DNA from: M55B112 sp040880545
Lineage (GTDB): Bacteria > Bacteroidota > Bacteroidia > Bacteroidales > GCA-2748055
Reading direction: 5' to 3'
Assembly: GCA_040880545.1 (NCBI GenBank)
Contig: JBBDIE010000158.1
Location: 1 to 64,000, forward strand
DNA length: 64,000 bases
A model generated the notes under the pieces. The model was not told where the DNA came from, made no database searches, and worked only from the letters and a program-made list of their open reading frames with translations. The position numbers were made by a program, and so were the translations under genes. How positions within the stretch are numbered: the first letter of the stretch is position 1; each line of letters starts with the position of its first letter. Of this stretch, positions 26,332 through 36,306 are shown one piece after another.

Positions 26332-29157
26332 TTAAAGTTCCAGGGTCATCTGTCCGTTTGATTTTTTGTCATCAGTATCATCCGGTTTTTTGCCAGGTTC
26401 TTTTACCTCCTTCTCTTTATCTGCCTTATTTTTCCCTTTCGGTTCTACAATCTTTCCGGGTGTATCGTCCCCCTTACGAGAACTTTTCTTATCACCCAGG
26501 GAGGTCTCTTTTGTTTCCGGTGACTGGTCGGTCTGGGCATCTGAAGTACCCGGTTCATTTTCCATTGATGATTCCGGTTCAGATGAAAAGTCATCCTGTG
26601 GCTCTTCATTCTTTACTGTATCCTGAATAAGGGGTTCAAGTTCTTCAATCACTTTTACCTCGTAATTTGAGAGACGCTTTCCCCTGGCCTTAAAACTTTT
26701 TACTCCGATAAATTCGGCCACTTCAATAATTTCGGCATCCCGGTCCTTGTATTTCCCACCGAATTTCAACTCCAGCCTGGGGTATTCCACCTCCATGACA
26801 CGGATTAATCTTGAGTCGGGATGATCACCAACGAAACTTGTCAGTTTCTCAGATGGTTCGATCCGGAACCTTTTGATATAGTAATATTCCTGTTCTGCGT
26901 CGTAATAAGCTGCAGACCAGATCTTGGAAGGCCTGAATTTTTCAATTACCTGCACATCATCCTCAAAGTGATTTTCCAGGTCGAAACTGGCAATCCTGAG
27001 TCCACCTGATTTTGTTATCACCAGGATCCGGTCCTGTCCGGTAAATTCGCCAAGAAATATTCCACGGGCATCAGCATTGAGCCTGTTCACATCCTCATCA
27101 AACCAAATCTTTCTGCCTCCAAGTGTCGAAACACCTTTTTCCTTCATGGTGATCTTATGGACCGCATATTTGGAGAGGATATTTCCAGCAGCATTTCGTC
27201 CCTTGATGGCAAGTTCACTAAAATCCATGTCGAATATCGGTTTTTTCAGCCTTGGTCTTGGTTTCAGGCTAACCTTCACTGTTTCTGCCTCGCCATTTGG
27301 ATTAACTGTCATATAGAGAATCCTGGAATGGGCGTGTTCCCTTCCGATATTATAAATCTTTTCCCTTGTGACACCAGTGATAGAGCAACGTTTCATCATC
27401 GTGTTTCCTGAGTTTCCGTCGTAATAGATCACGTTATAGACGGTTCGTTTGTCACTCTTCTTAAAAACTGCCACATGGACAATATTTTTGCCCACAAATG
27501 TTTTTTCCGAAACTTTATGGATCACATAAGTTCCATCTTTGAGGAAAATAATAATATCATCAAGATCCGAACAGTCGCAGACATATTCATCCTTTTTCAG
27601 TCCGGTTCCAACAAATCCGTCCACCCGGTTCACGTACAGTTTTTCATTGGCAACGACAACTTTCGATGCAACGATATTTTCAAAGTTCCGGATTTCAGTT
27701 TTCCGCACCCTGTTATTGCCATGCTTTTTCTTAATGTTCCGGTAATAATCGATGGCATATTCAACCAGGTTAGCCAGGTGACTTTTCACCTCTTTGATCT
27801 CCTCTTCAATTCCCCTGATCAGTTCATCGGCTTTCTTAACATCAAACTTAGAAATGCGTTTGATTTTTATTTCGGTTAATTTAACGATATCATCCCGGGT
27901 TACATCTCTGATTAACAGCTTTTTGAAGGGGTCAAGTCCTTTGTCAATTGCCTCGATGACCGCCTCCCATGTTTCACTTTCTTCGATATCGCGGTAAATT
28001 CGCTCTTCAATAAATATTTTTTCCAGGGAGGACATGTGCCAGTGTTCTTCAAGTTCACCCAGCCTGATTTCCAGTTCCTGTTTTAACAGGCTCTTCGTAT
28101 TTTCGGTATTGTGCCGAAGAACCTCGCTTACCCCGATGAAACGCGGTTTATCCTCATCGATAATACAGCAGTTTGGGGAAATGGAAACTTCACAATCTGT
28201 AAATGCATAAAGGGCATCAATGGTTTTATCCGAAGATATATTTGGAGCCAGATGAACCATGATCTCAACAAATTCGGCTGTATTATCGTCGATCTTCTTG
28301 ATCTTGATTTTCCCTTTATCATTGGCCTTAATGATTGATTCAATAAGGGTACCCGTGGTTTTCCCAAACGGCAGATCCCTGATCACCAATGTTTTCTTGT
28401 CCAGCTTTTCGATCCTGGCTCTGACGCGCACCTGGCCTCCACGCTTCCCGTCATTGTACCTGCTGAAATCTGCGTTTCCACCGGTGGGGAAATCCGGTAT
28501 TAATTCAAAATCTTTTCCCTGGAGATGTTTGACAGAGGCATCGATCAATTCATTGAAGTTATGTGGCAGTATCTTTGAAGAGAGTCCCACGGCGATTCCT
28601 TCGGCCCCCTGGGCCAGCAATAACGGGAATTTAACTGGAAGAGCCAGGGGTTCTTTGTTCCTGCCGTCGTAGGAAAGTTTCCAGGTAGTGGTTTTCGGAT
28701 TAAAAACCACATCGCTGGCAAAAGCGGAAAGTCGTGCTTCGATATACCTGGGTGCTGCTGAACTGTCACCTGTAAAAATATTTCCCCAGTTACCCTGTGC
28801 ATCAATCAGCAGGTCCTTTTGTCCCAGCTGTACCAAGGCATCCCCTATGGACGTATCCCCATGGGGATGAAACTGCATAGAGTGACCGATAATATTGGCA
28901 ACCTTGTTGTAGCGGCCGTCATCCAGGCGCTTCATGGAGTGCAGGATTCGCCGTTGAACAGGTTTTAACCCGTCCTGGATATTGGGAACGGCTCGTTCGA
29001 GGATCACATAAGATGCATAATCTATAAAGTAATCTTCATACATCCCGGTAAGCCTGGTTATTTTGGAGAAACCACCACTGTGTCCCTCCTCCTGACCACC
29101 GTCAATTTTATTAAAATCTTCTGGTGTATTATTTTTGTTATTTAAATCTTCACTCAT
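26332..29157 (-). CDS. Type IIA topoisomerase subunit A (ParC-like)
   Basis: A 941-residue breakage-reunion subunit. The catalytic Tyr is Tyr138 in AAPRYIEARLS. DGLKPVQRRILHSM (about 62-75) and MQFHPHGDTSIGDALV near 94-109 belong to the winged-helix and tower region. The C-terminal half has beta-pinwheel-like repeats, then about 90 very charged Glu/Lys/Ser-rich residues of low complexity. Bacteroidota carry this A/B pair in addition to gyrase, and it is generally taken as topoisomerase IV. It follows its B-subunit gene after 24 bp in the same operon. Confidence 0.9.
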   Translation of the reverse strand: MSEDLNNKNNTPEDFNKIDGGQEEGHSGGFSKITRLTGMYEDYFIDYASYVILERAVPNIQDGLKPVQRRILHSMKRLDDGRYNKVANIIGHSMQFHPHGDTSIGDALVQLGQKDLLIDAQGNWGNIFTGDSSAAPRYIEARLSAFASDVVFNPKTTTWKLSYDGRNKEPLALPVKFPLLLAQGAEGIAVGLSSKILPHNFNELIDASVKHLQGKDFELIPDFPTGGNADFSRYNDGKRGGQVRVRARIEKLDKKTLVIRDLPFGKTTGTLIESIIKANDKGKIKIKKIDDNTAEFVEIMVHLAPNISSDKTIDALYAFTDCEVSISPNCCIIDEDKPRFIGVSEVLRHNTENTKSLLKQELEIRLGELEEHWHMSSLEKIFIEERIYRDIEESETWEAVIEAIDKGLDPFKKLLIRDVTRDDIVKLTEIKIKRISKFDVKKADELIRGIEEEIKEVKSHLANLVEYAIDYYRNIKKKHGNNRVRKTEIRNFENIVASKVVVANEKLYVNRVDGFVGTGLKKDEYVCDCSDLDDIIIFLKDGTYVIHKVSEKTFVGKNIVHVAVFKKSDKRTVYNVIYYDGNSGNTMMKRCSITGVTREKIYNIGREHAHSRILYMTVNPNGEAETVKVSLKPRPRLKKPIFDMDFSELAIKGRNAAGNILSKYAVHKITMKEKGVSTLGGRKIWFDEDVNRLNADARGIFLGEFTGQDRILVITKSGGLRIASFDLENHFEDDVQVIEKFRPSKIWSAAYYDAEQEYYYIKRFRIEPSEKLTSFVGDHPDSRLIRVMEVEYPRLELKFGGKYKDRDAEIIEVAEFIGVKSFKARGKRLSNYEVKVIEELEPLIQDTVKNEEPQDDFSSEPESSMENEPGTSDAQTDQSPETKETSLGDKKSSRKGDDTPGKIVEPKGKNKADKEKEVKEPGKKPDDTDDKKSNGQMTLEL

Positions 29158-29181
29158 GGATCACAAAATCTTTGTCAGCAA

Positions 29182-31020
29182 TCAAATTGCTACCACATCT
29201 TCTTCAACTCTCAGTCTTTCAATAATAAAGTCCTGCCTGTCGGGCGTGTTTTTCCCCATATAGAATTCAAGTATCTGGTGGATATCATCTTCCTTCCCCA
29301 GTTTTACCGGTTCCAGTCTGATATCCGGACCTATGAAATTTTTGAATTCATCCGGTGATATTTCACCCAGTCCCTTGAACCTGGTGATTTCATGTGTCTG
29401 CCCTATTTTCTTAATTGCAGCCTCTTTCTCCTCCTCTGAATAACAATAAACTGTATCTTTTTTATTCCGTACCCTGAACAGGGGTGTCTGGAGAATAAAC
29501 AGATGTTTGTTCCTCACCAGATTTGGAAAGAACTGGAGGAAAAATGTAAGTAAAAGCAATCGGATATGCATACCATCCACATCGGCGTCGGTGGCAATTA
29601 CCACATTTTTATATCTTAGTCCTTCAAGGTCCTCTTCAATATTCAACGCAGCCTGGAGCAGGTTGAACTCTTCATTTTCGTACACCACCTTTTTGGTGAG
29701 CCCAAAGCAGTTCAACGGTTTCCCCCGAAGGCTGAATACTGCCTGTGTGGCAACATCTCTCGATTTCGTTATGGAGCCTGAAGCTGAATCACCCTCGGTT
29801 ATGAAAATGGTGGTGTCATTTTTCCGATCATGACTGGAGTCGTAATGAACTTTGCAGTCCCGTAGCTTCTTATTATGCAGGTTTGCTTTTTTCGCCCGCT
29901 CTTTGGCTAACTTTTTAATTCCTGAAATTGCTTTTCGCTCTTTCTCACTTTCCTGGATCTTTTTCAAAAGCAGGTTGGCAGTTTCAGAATGTTTATGCAG
30001 GTGATCGTCCAGTTTACTTGACAGAAAATTCATGATAAAATTTCTGACACTGGGGCCATTGGGTCCGATATCTTTAGAGCCCAGCTTCGTTTTGGTCTGA
30101 GATTCGAAAACCGGTTCTTCCACTTTAATACTTACAGCAGCTATGATGGAGGTTCGGATATCAGAAGGATCAAAATCCTTTTTGTAGAAGTCACGAATTG
30201 TCTTGACCAGCCCCTCCCGGAATGCCAGAAGGTGCGTCCCACCCTGGGTAGTATGTTGTCCGTTTACAAAACTATAATACTCCTCCCCATACTGGTTGCC
30301 GTGGGTAATGGCCACCTCGATATCACCATTCTGCATGTGGATGATCGGGTACAGCCCTTCACCACTCATATTCTCTTCCAACAGATCCTTTAAACCGTTT
30401 TTAGAGATAAACTTCTGGCCATTGTATATGATGGTAAGGCCGGTGTTCAGGTATGTGTAGTTTCTGAGCATACTTTCCACATGCTCATCAATAAACTTGA
30501 ACTCACCAAACATCTCTCCGTCAGGCACAAATGAGATGGCAGTACCGTTTTTCTCCTCACTATCCCGCTCCTTGTCATCCGACAGGAGATTGCCCTGTTC
30601 AAAATCCACAAGTTTGGTTTTTCCTTCCCTGTGCGACTGAATGATAAAGCTGGATGAGAGGGCATTCACAGCTTTGATACCTACGCCGTTTAAACCTACC
30701 GATTTTTTAAATACCTTGGAATCATATTTCGCTCCTGTATTCATTTTTGAGGCAACATCCAAAACTTTTCCCAGGGGAATACCACGGCCATAATCCCTTA
30801 CAGAAACCAGCTGTTCGTTAATGGTAATCTCAATAGTTTTACCATTTCCCATCATGTATTCGTCAATGGAATTGTCCAATACCTCCTTTAACAGGATGTA
30901 TATTCCATCATCGGGGGAGGAGCCATCCCCCAGCTTCCCGATGTACATACCCGGCCGTTTGCGAATATGTTCCTTCCAATCTAATGTACGAATGCTCTCT
31001 TCTGAATAATTCGCTGACAT
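29182..31020 (-). CDS. Type IIA topoisomerase subunit B (ParE-like)
   Basis: A 612-residue ATPase subunit. GHKL ATP-site motifs are visible: [13 protein letters not shown] near residue 46, DYGRGIPLG near 76 and [12 protein letters not shown] near 111. The transducer Lys loop is [10 protein letters not shown]. The TOPRIM domain has TEGDSASGS near 410 and [16 protein letters not shown] near 484 with its metal-binding Asp residues. It lacks the insert of long GyrB proteins, fitting ParE. It is first in an operon with subunit A. Partner and order match the paired topoisomerase IV genes of Bacteroidota. Confidence 0.92.
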   Translation of the reverse strand: MSANYSEESIRTLDWKEHIRKRPGMYIGKLGDGSSPDDGIYILLKEVLDNSIDEYMMGNGKTIEITINEQLVSVRDYGRGIPLGKVLDVASKMNTGAKYDSKVFKKSVGLNGVGIKAVNALSSSFIIQSHREGKTKLVDFEQGNLLSDDKERDSEEKNGTAISFVPDGEMFGEFKFIDEHVESMLRNYTYLNTGLTIIYNGQKFISKNGLKDLLEENMSGEGLYPIIHMQNGDIEVAITHGNQYGEEYYSFVNGQHTTQGGTHLLAFREGLVKTIRDFYKKDFDPSDIRTSIIAAVSIKVEEPVFESQTKTKLGSKDIGPNGPSVRNFIMNFLSSKLDDHLHKHSETANLLLKKIQESEKERKAISGIKKLAKERAKKANLHNKKLRDCKVHYDSSHDRKNDTTIFITEGDSASGSITKSRDVATQAVFSLRGKPLNCFGLTKKVVYENEEFNLLQAALNIEEDLEGLRYKNVVIATDADVDGMHIRLLLLTFFLQFFPNLVRNKHLFILQTPLFRVRNKKDTVYCYSEEEKEAAIKKIGQTHEITRFKGLGEISPDEFKNFIGPDIRLEPVKLGKEDDIHQILEFYMGKNTPDRQDFIIERLRVEEDVVAI

Positions 31021-31124
31021 GCTATATTCCTCTCAAAATAATTTATTGCTTACAATCAGGCTTCGGAGTGTTTGCTGTTAATTATGTTTACGCTGAAAAT
31101 TGAAACGGACTCCGGAAGTCTTCG

Positions 31125-31132
31125 CAAAGATA
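31125..31132 (-). promoter_or_regulatory. -7 box of the topoisomerase operon
   Basis: Minus-strand TATCTTTG is an exact TAnnTTTG match, about 105 bp before the subunit B start, giving a leader of about 100 nt. Confidence 0.5.
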
Positions 31133-31206
31133 GTAAAAACAAGGTCTGCAGAATTTTCATTTTTTAAAAAGAAATCAACAATTGAAGGGGGTGGGAAGGG
31201 GGAAAA

Positions 31207-31983
31207 TTACCATTCAACCGCTTTTACCTTCATCTTTGTTTTCAATCCGGTTCTGTACGTTTCGGACAAATCAAAATCCCAGATCCATTCTTTTGTTCGA
31301 TTGGATTTTGGCAGGTCCACATACACCAATTTCTGTTCCTTAACCGGCTGCTCATTTTCCTGGTTCAACTCTGCCATATCCGTAATCAGACAACCTGGAT
31401 TTTTTGTGATCCAGTTGATGTGAAACTGTTGAATTGTTTTTCGAAACCTTTTAATCTCCACACCTACAATCCGTACATTCTTTTTTTTCAGGTAATCCAC
31501 CAACAGGATATCCAGCTGATTTAATAAATTGAGCGAAATATATGCATCGGTCGTAAAAGGTAAGGTTGGCCTTTGAGGTTTAAATTCATCGAGGATGTAT
31601 TTACTGAAATGCTCCCCTTTTGCTTTACGCAGTTCCCAGCAGAATTTAATTCCACCACCAGAAATATCTGTTTCGAAAAGGGTGATATTCTTGTATGGAG
31701 CTGTTTTTTTTACAATCTGAGGTGGATGGTATACATCCACAAGTACTATTTTTTTGAATTTTTCAGAGAGTTCCTTCAAAGGCAGGTCAAGTAACCACCC
31801 GCTTCCCAATACAGCCAGGCTCTTGATGTTTTTGTCCTGGAATGAATTGATAATAAACTGCTTTGTATTATCCAGGTGCTCCTGCCAGTTCTCCTGTTCG
31901 CGTAAATATCGGTTCATGATCCCTTCCTGGTCCTTGATGAATTTCATCTTTCTGACCATCTTTTTCTGACCAAACGATTTCAT
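31207..31983 (-). CDS. Rossmann-fold, methyltransferase-like protein
   Basis: A 258-residue soluble protein without a signal peptide. SLAVLGSGWLLDLPLKEL near residue 54, followed by KIVLVDVYHP, has the shape of a nucleotide- or SAM-binding Rossmann start (G-S-G, then an acidic residue after the second strand). The rest, with INWITKNPGCLITDMAEL and a C-terminal Trp-rich WIWDFDLSETY, does not match a family that I can name. A class I methyltransferase fold is inferred, not shown. Met1, Met9 and Met13 are all possible starts. It stands alone between the topoisomerase operon and plsC. Confidence 0.6.
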   Translation of the reverse strand: MKSFGQKKMVRKMKFIKDQEGIMNRYLREQENWQEHLDNTKQFIINSFQDKNIKSLAVLGSGWLLDLPLKELSEKFKKIVLVDVYHPPQIVKKTAPYKNITLFETDISGGGIKFCWELRKAKGEHFSKYILDEFKPQRPTLPFTTDAYISLNLLNQLDILLVDYLKKKNVRIVGVEIKRFRKTIQQFHINWITKNPGCLITDMAELNQENEQPVKEQKLVYVDLPKSNRTKEWIWDFDLSETYRTGLKTKMKVKAVEW

Positions 31984-32077
31984 TTGCAGCTGTATTTATC
32001 CGGTTAAAAAAACTGTTATTACGGAGCTTAATTTATACCTAAAATTTTGAAAAATGAAACTTACTTTAACGATTAAT

Positions 32078-32848
32078 CTATCTGCTAAAAATACGTTTAT
32101 TTTTTTCCAGTTCTGCGATTCCCCGTACCATCAAATTCCTCACATGCGATTTGAGGACTTCTGTTTCCATTGAATTTACATCATCAGCAGAAATTTCATC
32201 AAGCACGTTGATCATGATCCTGGTTTTGCCTTTTAATACCCAGTTGTTTTTGCCCCGTTGAAATGTTTTTTCTGTGCCGGTATGGACAATTGGGATGATA
32301 CCGCATCCCATTTTTTTTGCAAGCACAAAGGCACCATCCATAAATGCCCGCATCTCAGCCGATTTTGACCTTGTTCCTTCGGGGAAGATCATTACAGAGC
32401 TACCTTTGGCCATCTCTTTTTCCGCCTGTGTTATAAATTGAAGCCCGGACCTTTTACTCTCCCTGTTAATTCTGATACAGTTGGTAAGTGAAAGTACCAT
32501 GCCCACAAATGGGATCTTGAAATTTTCGGCCTTGGAGACCCACTTAAATGGTCGACGCACTTTATAGAGCGCCAGGATATCCACCAGTGTACGATGGTTG
32601 GCCACCAGTACTACAGGCCTGTTCCATGGAATTTTATCCCTTCCCCATAACCGGAGCTTCCATAAGGGGATAAGAGACTGGTAGTGCCATGCCCAGAAAG
32701 TTCCCATCATGTGCGTTATAATTCTTCGTTTGTCCCACCAAAAGGTTGCTGCCCAGATCAACAGGAAAAAAGGGGTAATGATGGTTGATGTGATCAGCAT
32801 GGTGATCCATGCCAGTATGGAACATATTTTCAATAATGTTTTTTTCAT
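32078..32848 (-). CDS. plsC: 1-acyl-glycerol-3-phosphate acyltransferase
   Basis: A 256-residue inner-membrane-associated enzyme of phospholipid synthesis that acylates lysophosphatidate. An N-terminal membrane helix (ILAWITMLITSTIITPFFLL) precedes the acyltransferase block: ANHRTLVDI near residue 86 (NHxxxxD catalytic motif), FPEGTRSK near 158 (motif III) and a PIVHTGTE loop (motif IV). Length is standard. A TAnnTTTG box sits almost at the start codon. It is divergent from the GH5-like gene. Confidence 0.92.
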   Translation of the reverse strand: MKKTLLKICSILAWITMLITSTIITPFFLLIWAATFWWDKRRIITHMMGTFWAWHYQSLIPLWKLRLWGRDKIPWNRPVVLVANHRTLVDILALYKVRRPFKWVSKAENFKIPFVGMVLSLTNCIRINRESKRSGLQFITQAEKEMAKGSSVMIFPEGTRSKSAEMRAFMDGAFVLAKKMGCGIIPIVHTGTEKTFQRGKNNWVLKGKTRIMINVLDEISADDVNSMETEVLKSHVRNLMVRGIAELEKNKRIFSR

Positions 32849-32855
32849 GGGTGCA

Positions 32856-32863
32856 CAAAGATA
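32856..32863 (-). promoter_or_regulatory. -7 box directly before plsC
   Basis: Minus-strand TATCTTTG, an exact TAnnTTTG match, ends 7 nt before the plsC ATG, implying a leader of only a few nucleotides. Confidence 0.4.
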
Positions 32864-32903
32864 AATAAAATGTATGCCATCACACCAGTGTACTCCTTGT
32901 GGT

Positions 32904-32911
32904 TATCTTTG
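32904..32911 (+). promoter_or_regulatory. -7 box upstream of the GH5-like gene
   Basis: TATCTTTG matches TAnnTTTG exactly, 32 nt before the ATG at 32944. Its presence inside the longer open frame argues against any start upstream of it. It forms a divergent pair with the plsC box. Confidence 0.5.
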
Positions 32912-32943
32912 TTTATATTTGGTATTCAAATAAAACTGAAACT

Positions 32944-34032
32944 ATGATAACAAGGAATTACATACTGGTTCTGTTGATACTGATCGTGACCGCATCATGT
33001 CAGAATAACAGCAAAAAAGCAGACAGGGTTGCAGGTGAGGCAGGAAAATGGTCAGTCGAAAGGGCCAAAGCATGGGAAGAAGCGCATGGCTGGCTGCGGG
33101 GTTCAAATTTTAATCCCAGTACTGCAATTAACCAACTGGAGACCTGGCAGGCAGAAACTTTTGATGAAATGACCATCGACAGGGAACTGGGCTGGGCATC
33201 GGGTATCGGGCTGAATTGTATGCGGGTATACCTCCACCATGTTGCATGGGATACAGACAGGGATGGATTTAAGAACAGGATGGAGCGGTATCTTAAAATT
33301 GCCGATAGCCATGGGATCAAAACAATTTTTGTGTTTTTTGATGACTGCTGGAATCCAACCTACCAGGCAGGGAAGCAACCCGATCCAAAAACGGGCATTC
33401 ATAATTCGGGCTGGGTCCGTGACCCTGGTGACCTGCTTTATGAAGATCCGACCCTGATAGGTCTGCTTGAGGAATATGTGAAAGATATATTGGAGACATT
33501 TTCAGATGATCATCGGATCGTACTCTGGGATCTCTACAATGAGCCTGGAAATTCTGGGTATGGTAACAAATCCATGGATCTGCTGACAAAGGTCTTTGAA
33601 TGGGGGTGGGAGATCCGTCCATCGCAACCTATGTCGGTAGGTGTCTGGAAACGTGATCTGACCGATCTGAATAAATTCCAGTTAGAGAATTCGGATATCA
33701 TTACTTATCATAATTACAGCGGTCCGGAGAACCACCAGGCAGCCATCGACACACTAAAAATGTATGGCCGGCCAATGGTATGTACCGAATATATGGCACG
33801 TAAATTCAACAGTCTATTCCAGAACATCATGCCGATACTGGCAGAACAAAATATCGGGGCGATTAACTGGGGACTGGTTGCCGGCAAATCGAATACCAAA
33901 TATGCATGGGGAGAACCGATACCCGATGGTTCCGATCCGGAATTATGGTTTCATGAAATATTCAGACCCGATGGTACACCTTACAGCCAGGAGGAGGTTG
34001 ATGTAATTAAACAACTTACTGAAGGTAGGTAG
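32944..34032 (+). CDS. GH5-like glycoside hydrolase lipoprotein
   Basis: A 362-residue lipoprotein (ILVLLILIVTASC lipobox). The frame is open 45 bases further upstream, but the ATG at 32944 puts the signal peptide at the N-terminus and lies behind the promoter box. The mature part is a clan GH-A TIM barrel. GLNCMRVYLHH is strand 2, LWDLYNEPGN holds the likely acid/base Glu200, and MVCTEYMAR holds the likely nucleophile Glu282. Related proteins are often annotated as cellulase or 1,4-beta-xylanase. The substrate is unknown, probably a beta-linked glycan handled at the cell surface. Confidence 0.82.
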   Translation: MITRNYILVLLILIVTASCQNNSKKADRVAGEAGKWSVERAKAWEEAHGWLRGSNFNPSTAINQLETWQAETFDEMTIDRELGWASGIGLNCMRVYLHHVAWDTDRDGFKNRMERYLKIADSHGIKTIFVFFDDCWNPTYQAGKQPDPKTGIHNSGWVRDPGDLLYEDPTLIGLLEEYVKDILETFSDDHRIVLWDLYNEPGNSGYGNKSMDLLTKVFEWGWEIRPSQPMSVGVWKRDLTDLNKFQLENSDIITYHNYSGPENHQAAIDTLKMYGRPMVCTEYMARKFNSLFQNIMPILAEQNIGAINWGLVAGKSNTKYAWGEPIPDGSDPELWFHEIFRPDGTPYSQEEVDVIKQLTEGR

Positions 34033-34054
34033 TACTTACCTTTCAGGGGCCGGG

Positions 34055-34211
34055 TTAAAACAACCCGGTAATATTTCCATCATCATCCATATCGAAATTC
34101 TCGGCTGCCGGTTTTGCGGGAAGTACTGGCATACGCATGATATTTCCTGTAATAGGAATTACAAAACCGGCACCTGAAGCGATCTCAATTTCCCTGACTG
34201 TAATTATACCC
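34055..34211 (-). pseudogene. C-terminal remnant of formate-tetrahydrofolate ligase
   Basis: The minus strand encodes ITVREIEIASGAGFVIPI, then TGNIMRMPVLPAKPAAENF, and ends DGNITGLF at a TAA (34055-34057). This closely resembles the last 50 residues of Fhs (GAGF...TG.IMTMPGLP..PAA...GLF). The rest of the roughly 550-residue enzyme is absent: the frame runs straight into the end of the mevalonate kinase gene, where it is out of phase with it. It is best read as the scar of a deletion or rearrangement that joined the mevalonate operon to a former fhs locus. Confidence 0.75.
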
Positions 34212-35142
34212 AGATGATCTTTTTTCCCACCAACATATCTTCAACCATTTCCTTTGAATTTTCATGGGCGATTCCAAGTAAAAAGCCGCCCCCTGAGCCA
34301 TTGATTTTCAGGTAATATGTATTACTGACCTGGCCCTCGATCCAGGCATCTTCAATGGTTTCCGGGATCATCATTCTGAATTGGTTCCACTGGAAATCAG
34401 AGATTGCCCTGAAAATCAAAGCGGCATCATGACCTGTATTTCCTGTAATAGTTGCTATAAATTTCCTGATTAGTCCAAAGTAGTCTTCGGTGATCATTTT
34501 TTGAAAGGAGATTTCCTTCATTTTATCAAGAAATATTTCAACTAGCGGGGCCGTTTTTAGAAACTGCTCCGAATCCAACAGGAAAAAACGGTATCCTCCG
34601 GGCGGCTTCAGGGGGTCACCCTTAACTTTGGTGATCTGCTTTTCCGTATTAAAATGGAGGGGTGTGTCCATCAGGCTGGTCATGGCATCCACCCCAGAAC
34701 TTTTGCCATGAAAAGCCGATTCAATAGTTGCGAGATCCCTGAGTTGGTGAGGCAGCCCTGGTTTTTTACCGGGGGAAAAGAACTGATCATACACCAGGGC
34801 AGATACGGCACCGGAACTACCGATTCCGTAACCCTGCGGGATGGTTGAATCAATGAAAAATCCCTTTTTTAGCAAATATTCAACTTTTTGGAAATCAGGA
34901 GTCGCGTAAAAGCTGTTTTTTGGCAGAGAGCGTATGTGTATCAATAATTCCCTGAGACTGGATACGGAATCTACTACTTTCCCGTTATCCTCCACTTCTT
35001 TTTCATCGCGATGAGCCAGGCGGGCGTGAAAATTTTTCAATGGTACTGTGAGCGCTTCACTTCCTGCGATTACTCCGTATTCACCTGCAAGCATAAGTTT
35101 TGCATGGTATCTCTTTTCCAGGTTCATCTGGTAGTCTGTCAT
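34204..35142 (-). CDS. Mevalonate kinase
   Basis: A 312-residue GHMP-family kinase that phosphorylates mevalonate to 5-phosphomevalonate. KRYHAKLMLAGEYGVIAGSEA near the N-terminus, in two parts AKLMLAGEYGV and GSEALTVPL, is GHMP motif 1. GYGIGSSGAVSAL near residue 120 is the phosphate loop, and KINGSGGGFLLGIA near 285 is motif 3. HGKSSGVDA supplies the conserved Asp region. It is the last gene of the leucine/mevalonate operon, 57 bp after mvaD, and its stop lies against the Fhs remnant. Assignment as mevalonate rather than another GHMP kinase rests on operon context. Confidence 0.85.
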   Translation of the reverse strand: MTDYQMNLEKRYHAKLMLAGEYGVIAGSEALTVPLKNFHARLAHRDEKEVEDNGKVVDSVSSLRELLIHIRSLPKNSFYATPDFQKVEYLLKKGFFIDSTIPQGYGIGSSGAVSALVYDQFFSPGKKPGLPHQLRDLATIESAFHGKSSGVDAMTSLMDTPLHFNTEKQITKVKGDPLKPPGGYRFFLLDSEQFLKTAPLVEIFLDKMKEISFQKMITEDYFGLIRKFIATITGNTGHDAALIFRAISDFQWNQFRMMIPETIEDAWIEGQVSNTYYLKINGSGGGFLLGIAHENSKEMVEDMLVGKKIIWV

Positions 35143-35199
35143 AATGTTGCCGTGGTGTTTGTTTAGTCATTCATTGCAGCTATCCACAAATTTTTCTTT

Positions 35200-36306
35200 T
35201 CAGCGCTCAACTCTGACAGGGCCATTGCCCATTTTATCATGGATGATCTTCTCGTTGTCACAAATCTCTTTCAGTTCAGATTCGATAAAAAGCCTGGCTT
35301 TTGCTGCCGCTTTTTCCGGATAGAGTACATGCACGTTGGCACCTGCATCCAGTGTGAATCCGATAGCTGTGCCAGTGCTGTTTCTGAATTTTCTGATCCG
35401 TTGTATAGCCTCAAGTGTATTTGGTTTTATCAGGATATATCCGGGTATTCCGGTCATCATCATGGCATGCAATGAGAGCGCCTCATTTTCCATGACATCG
35501 ATGAATTTTCTGGTATCCCCGATCTTCAGTACGTCGGCCATAAGCTGCATATTAGCTTCGGCAGCTTCGAATCGGAGTTTTGCATAGGGATTGGTTCTCA
35601 TCAGTTCGTGTCCCATGGTGCTGGATACCATTTTTTGCCCAGGATCAATGATCAGTATACTGTCGTGCATACCGGACAGGTCTTCGTGGATTTCAACTGG
35701 TATGGCGTATTCATCGGAAGAGTGAGCATAACTGGCCGTGATTCCCCATGCTGCCATCTTACCGTACAATGAACGGGAGGCACTTCCTGATCCGAGTCTG
35801 GCTATGAATGATGCTTTCCTTAAAAAGTCATCTGTGACAGCCTCGCCATACAACAGCTCCTCAATCTCACACAATCCAAGTGCCAGTGCACTCATGGAAG
35901 ATGCGCTTGAGGCTATCCCGGAGGAATGGGGAAAGGTATTTTCAGATCGGATGGAAAGTTTGCATGAATCGAGCCATGGCATGAATGGTACGATTCCTTG
36001 CAGATATTTCTCCAATTTTATGGCAAAGTCAGGTGCTTTTGAACCTTCAAATTCAAAATTCAATACAGGGCCATTGATCGACTCGCCACTGGTGTAATCC
36101 AACTTCATAATCGTTACGGCGCTGTCCAGCGTCATGCTCAGGGAGGCATTGGCAGGTATCTGACCGGGATATTTCCCCCAGTATTTTACAAGGGCAATAT
36201 TTGAAGGGCTACTCCATGCAACGGATCCCTGTTTACGGGCCAGATTTTTTGTTGAAATGGCCGCTGCCTCACTCAATAATTTCTCTTCATATTTTTCAAT
36301 CTTCAT
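35200..36306 (-). CDS. mvaD: Diphosphomevalonate decarboxylase
   Basis: A 368-residue GHMP enzyme that converts mevalonate diphosphate to IPP with ATP and loss of CO2. SPSNIALVKYWGK near residue 33 is the diagnostic start of the family, with ASLSMTLD following. SSGIASSASSMSALA near 128 is the phosphate loop and TLDAGANVHVLYP near 322 contains the catalytic Asp region. Start and preceding stop overlap as ATGA with the GYDIA kinase gene, indicating coupled translation. Confidence 0.93.
   Translation of the reverse strand: MKIEKYEEKLLSEAAAISTKNLARKQGSVAWSSPSNIALVKYWGKYPGQIPANASLSMTLDSAVTIMKLDYTSGESINGPVLNFEFEGSKAPDFAIKLEKYLQGIVPFMPWLDSCKLSIRSENTFPHSSGIASSASSMSALALGLCEIEELLYGEAVTDDFLRKASFIARLGSGSASRSLYGKMAAWGITASYAHSSDEYAIPVEIHEDLSGMHDSILIIDPGQKMVSSTMGHELMRTNPYAKLRFEAAEANMQLMADVLKIGDTRKFIDVMENEALSLHAMMMTGIPGYILIKPNTLEAIQRIRKFRNSTGTAIGFTLDAGANVHVLYPEKAAAKARLFIESELKEICDNEKIIHDKMGNGPVRVER

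Noticed and set aside
32899..32943. Upstream start for the GH5-like protein
   Set aside because: It would add 15 residues before a good lipoprotein signal and overlaps an exact promoter box.
34049..34067. Hairpin CCGGGTT/AACCCGG between the GH5-like gene and the mevalonate operon, as a terminator
   Set aside because: The stem is only 7 bp without a clear T run, and it lies inside the Fhs remnant's final codons.
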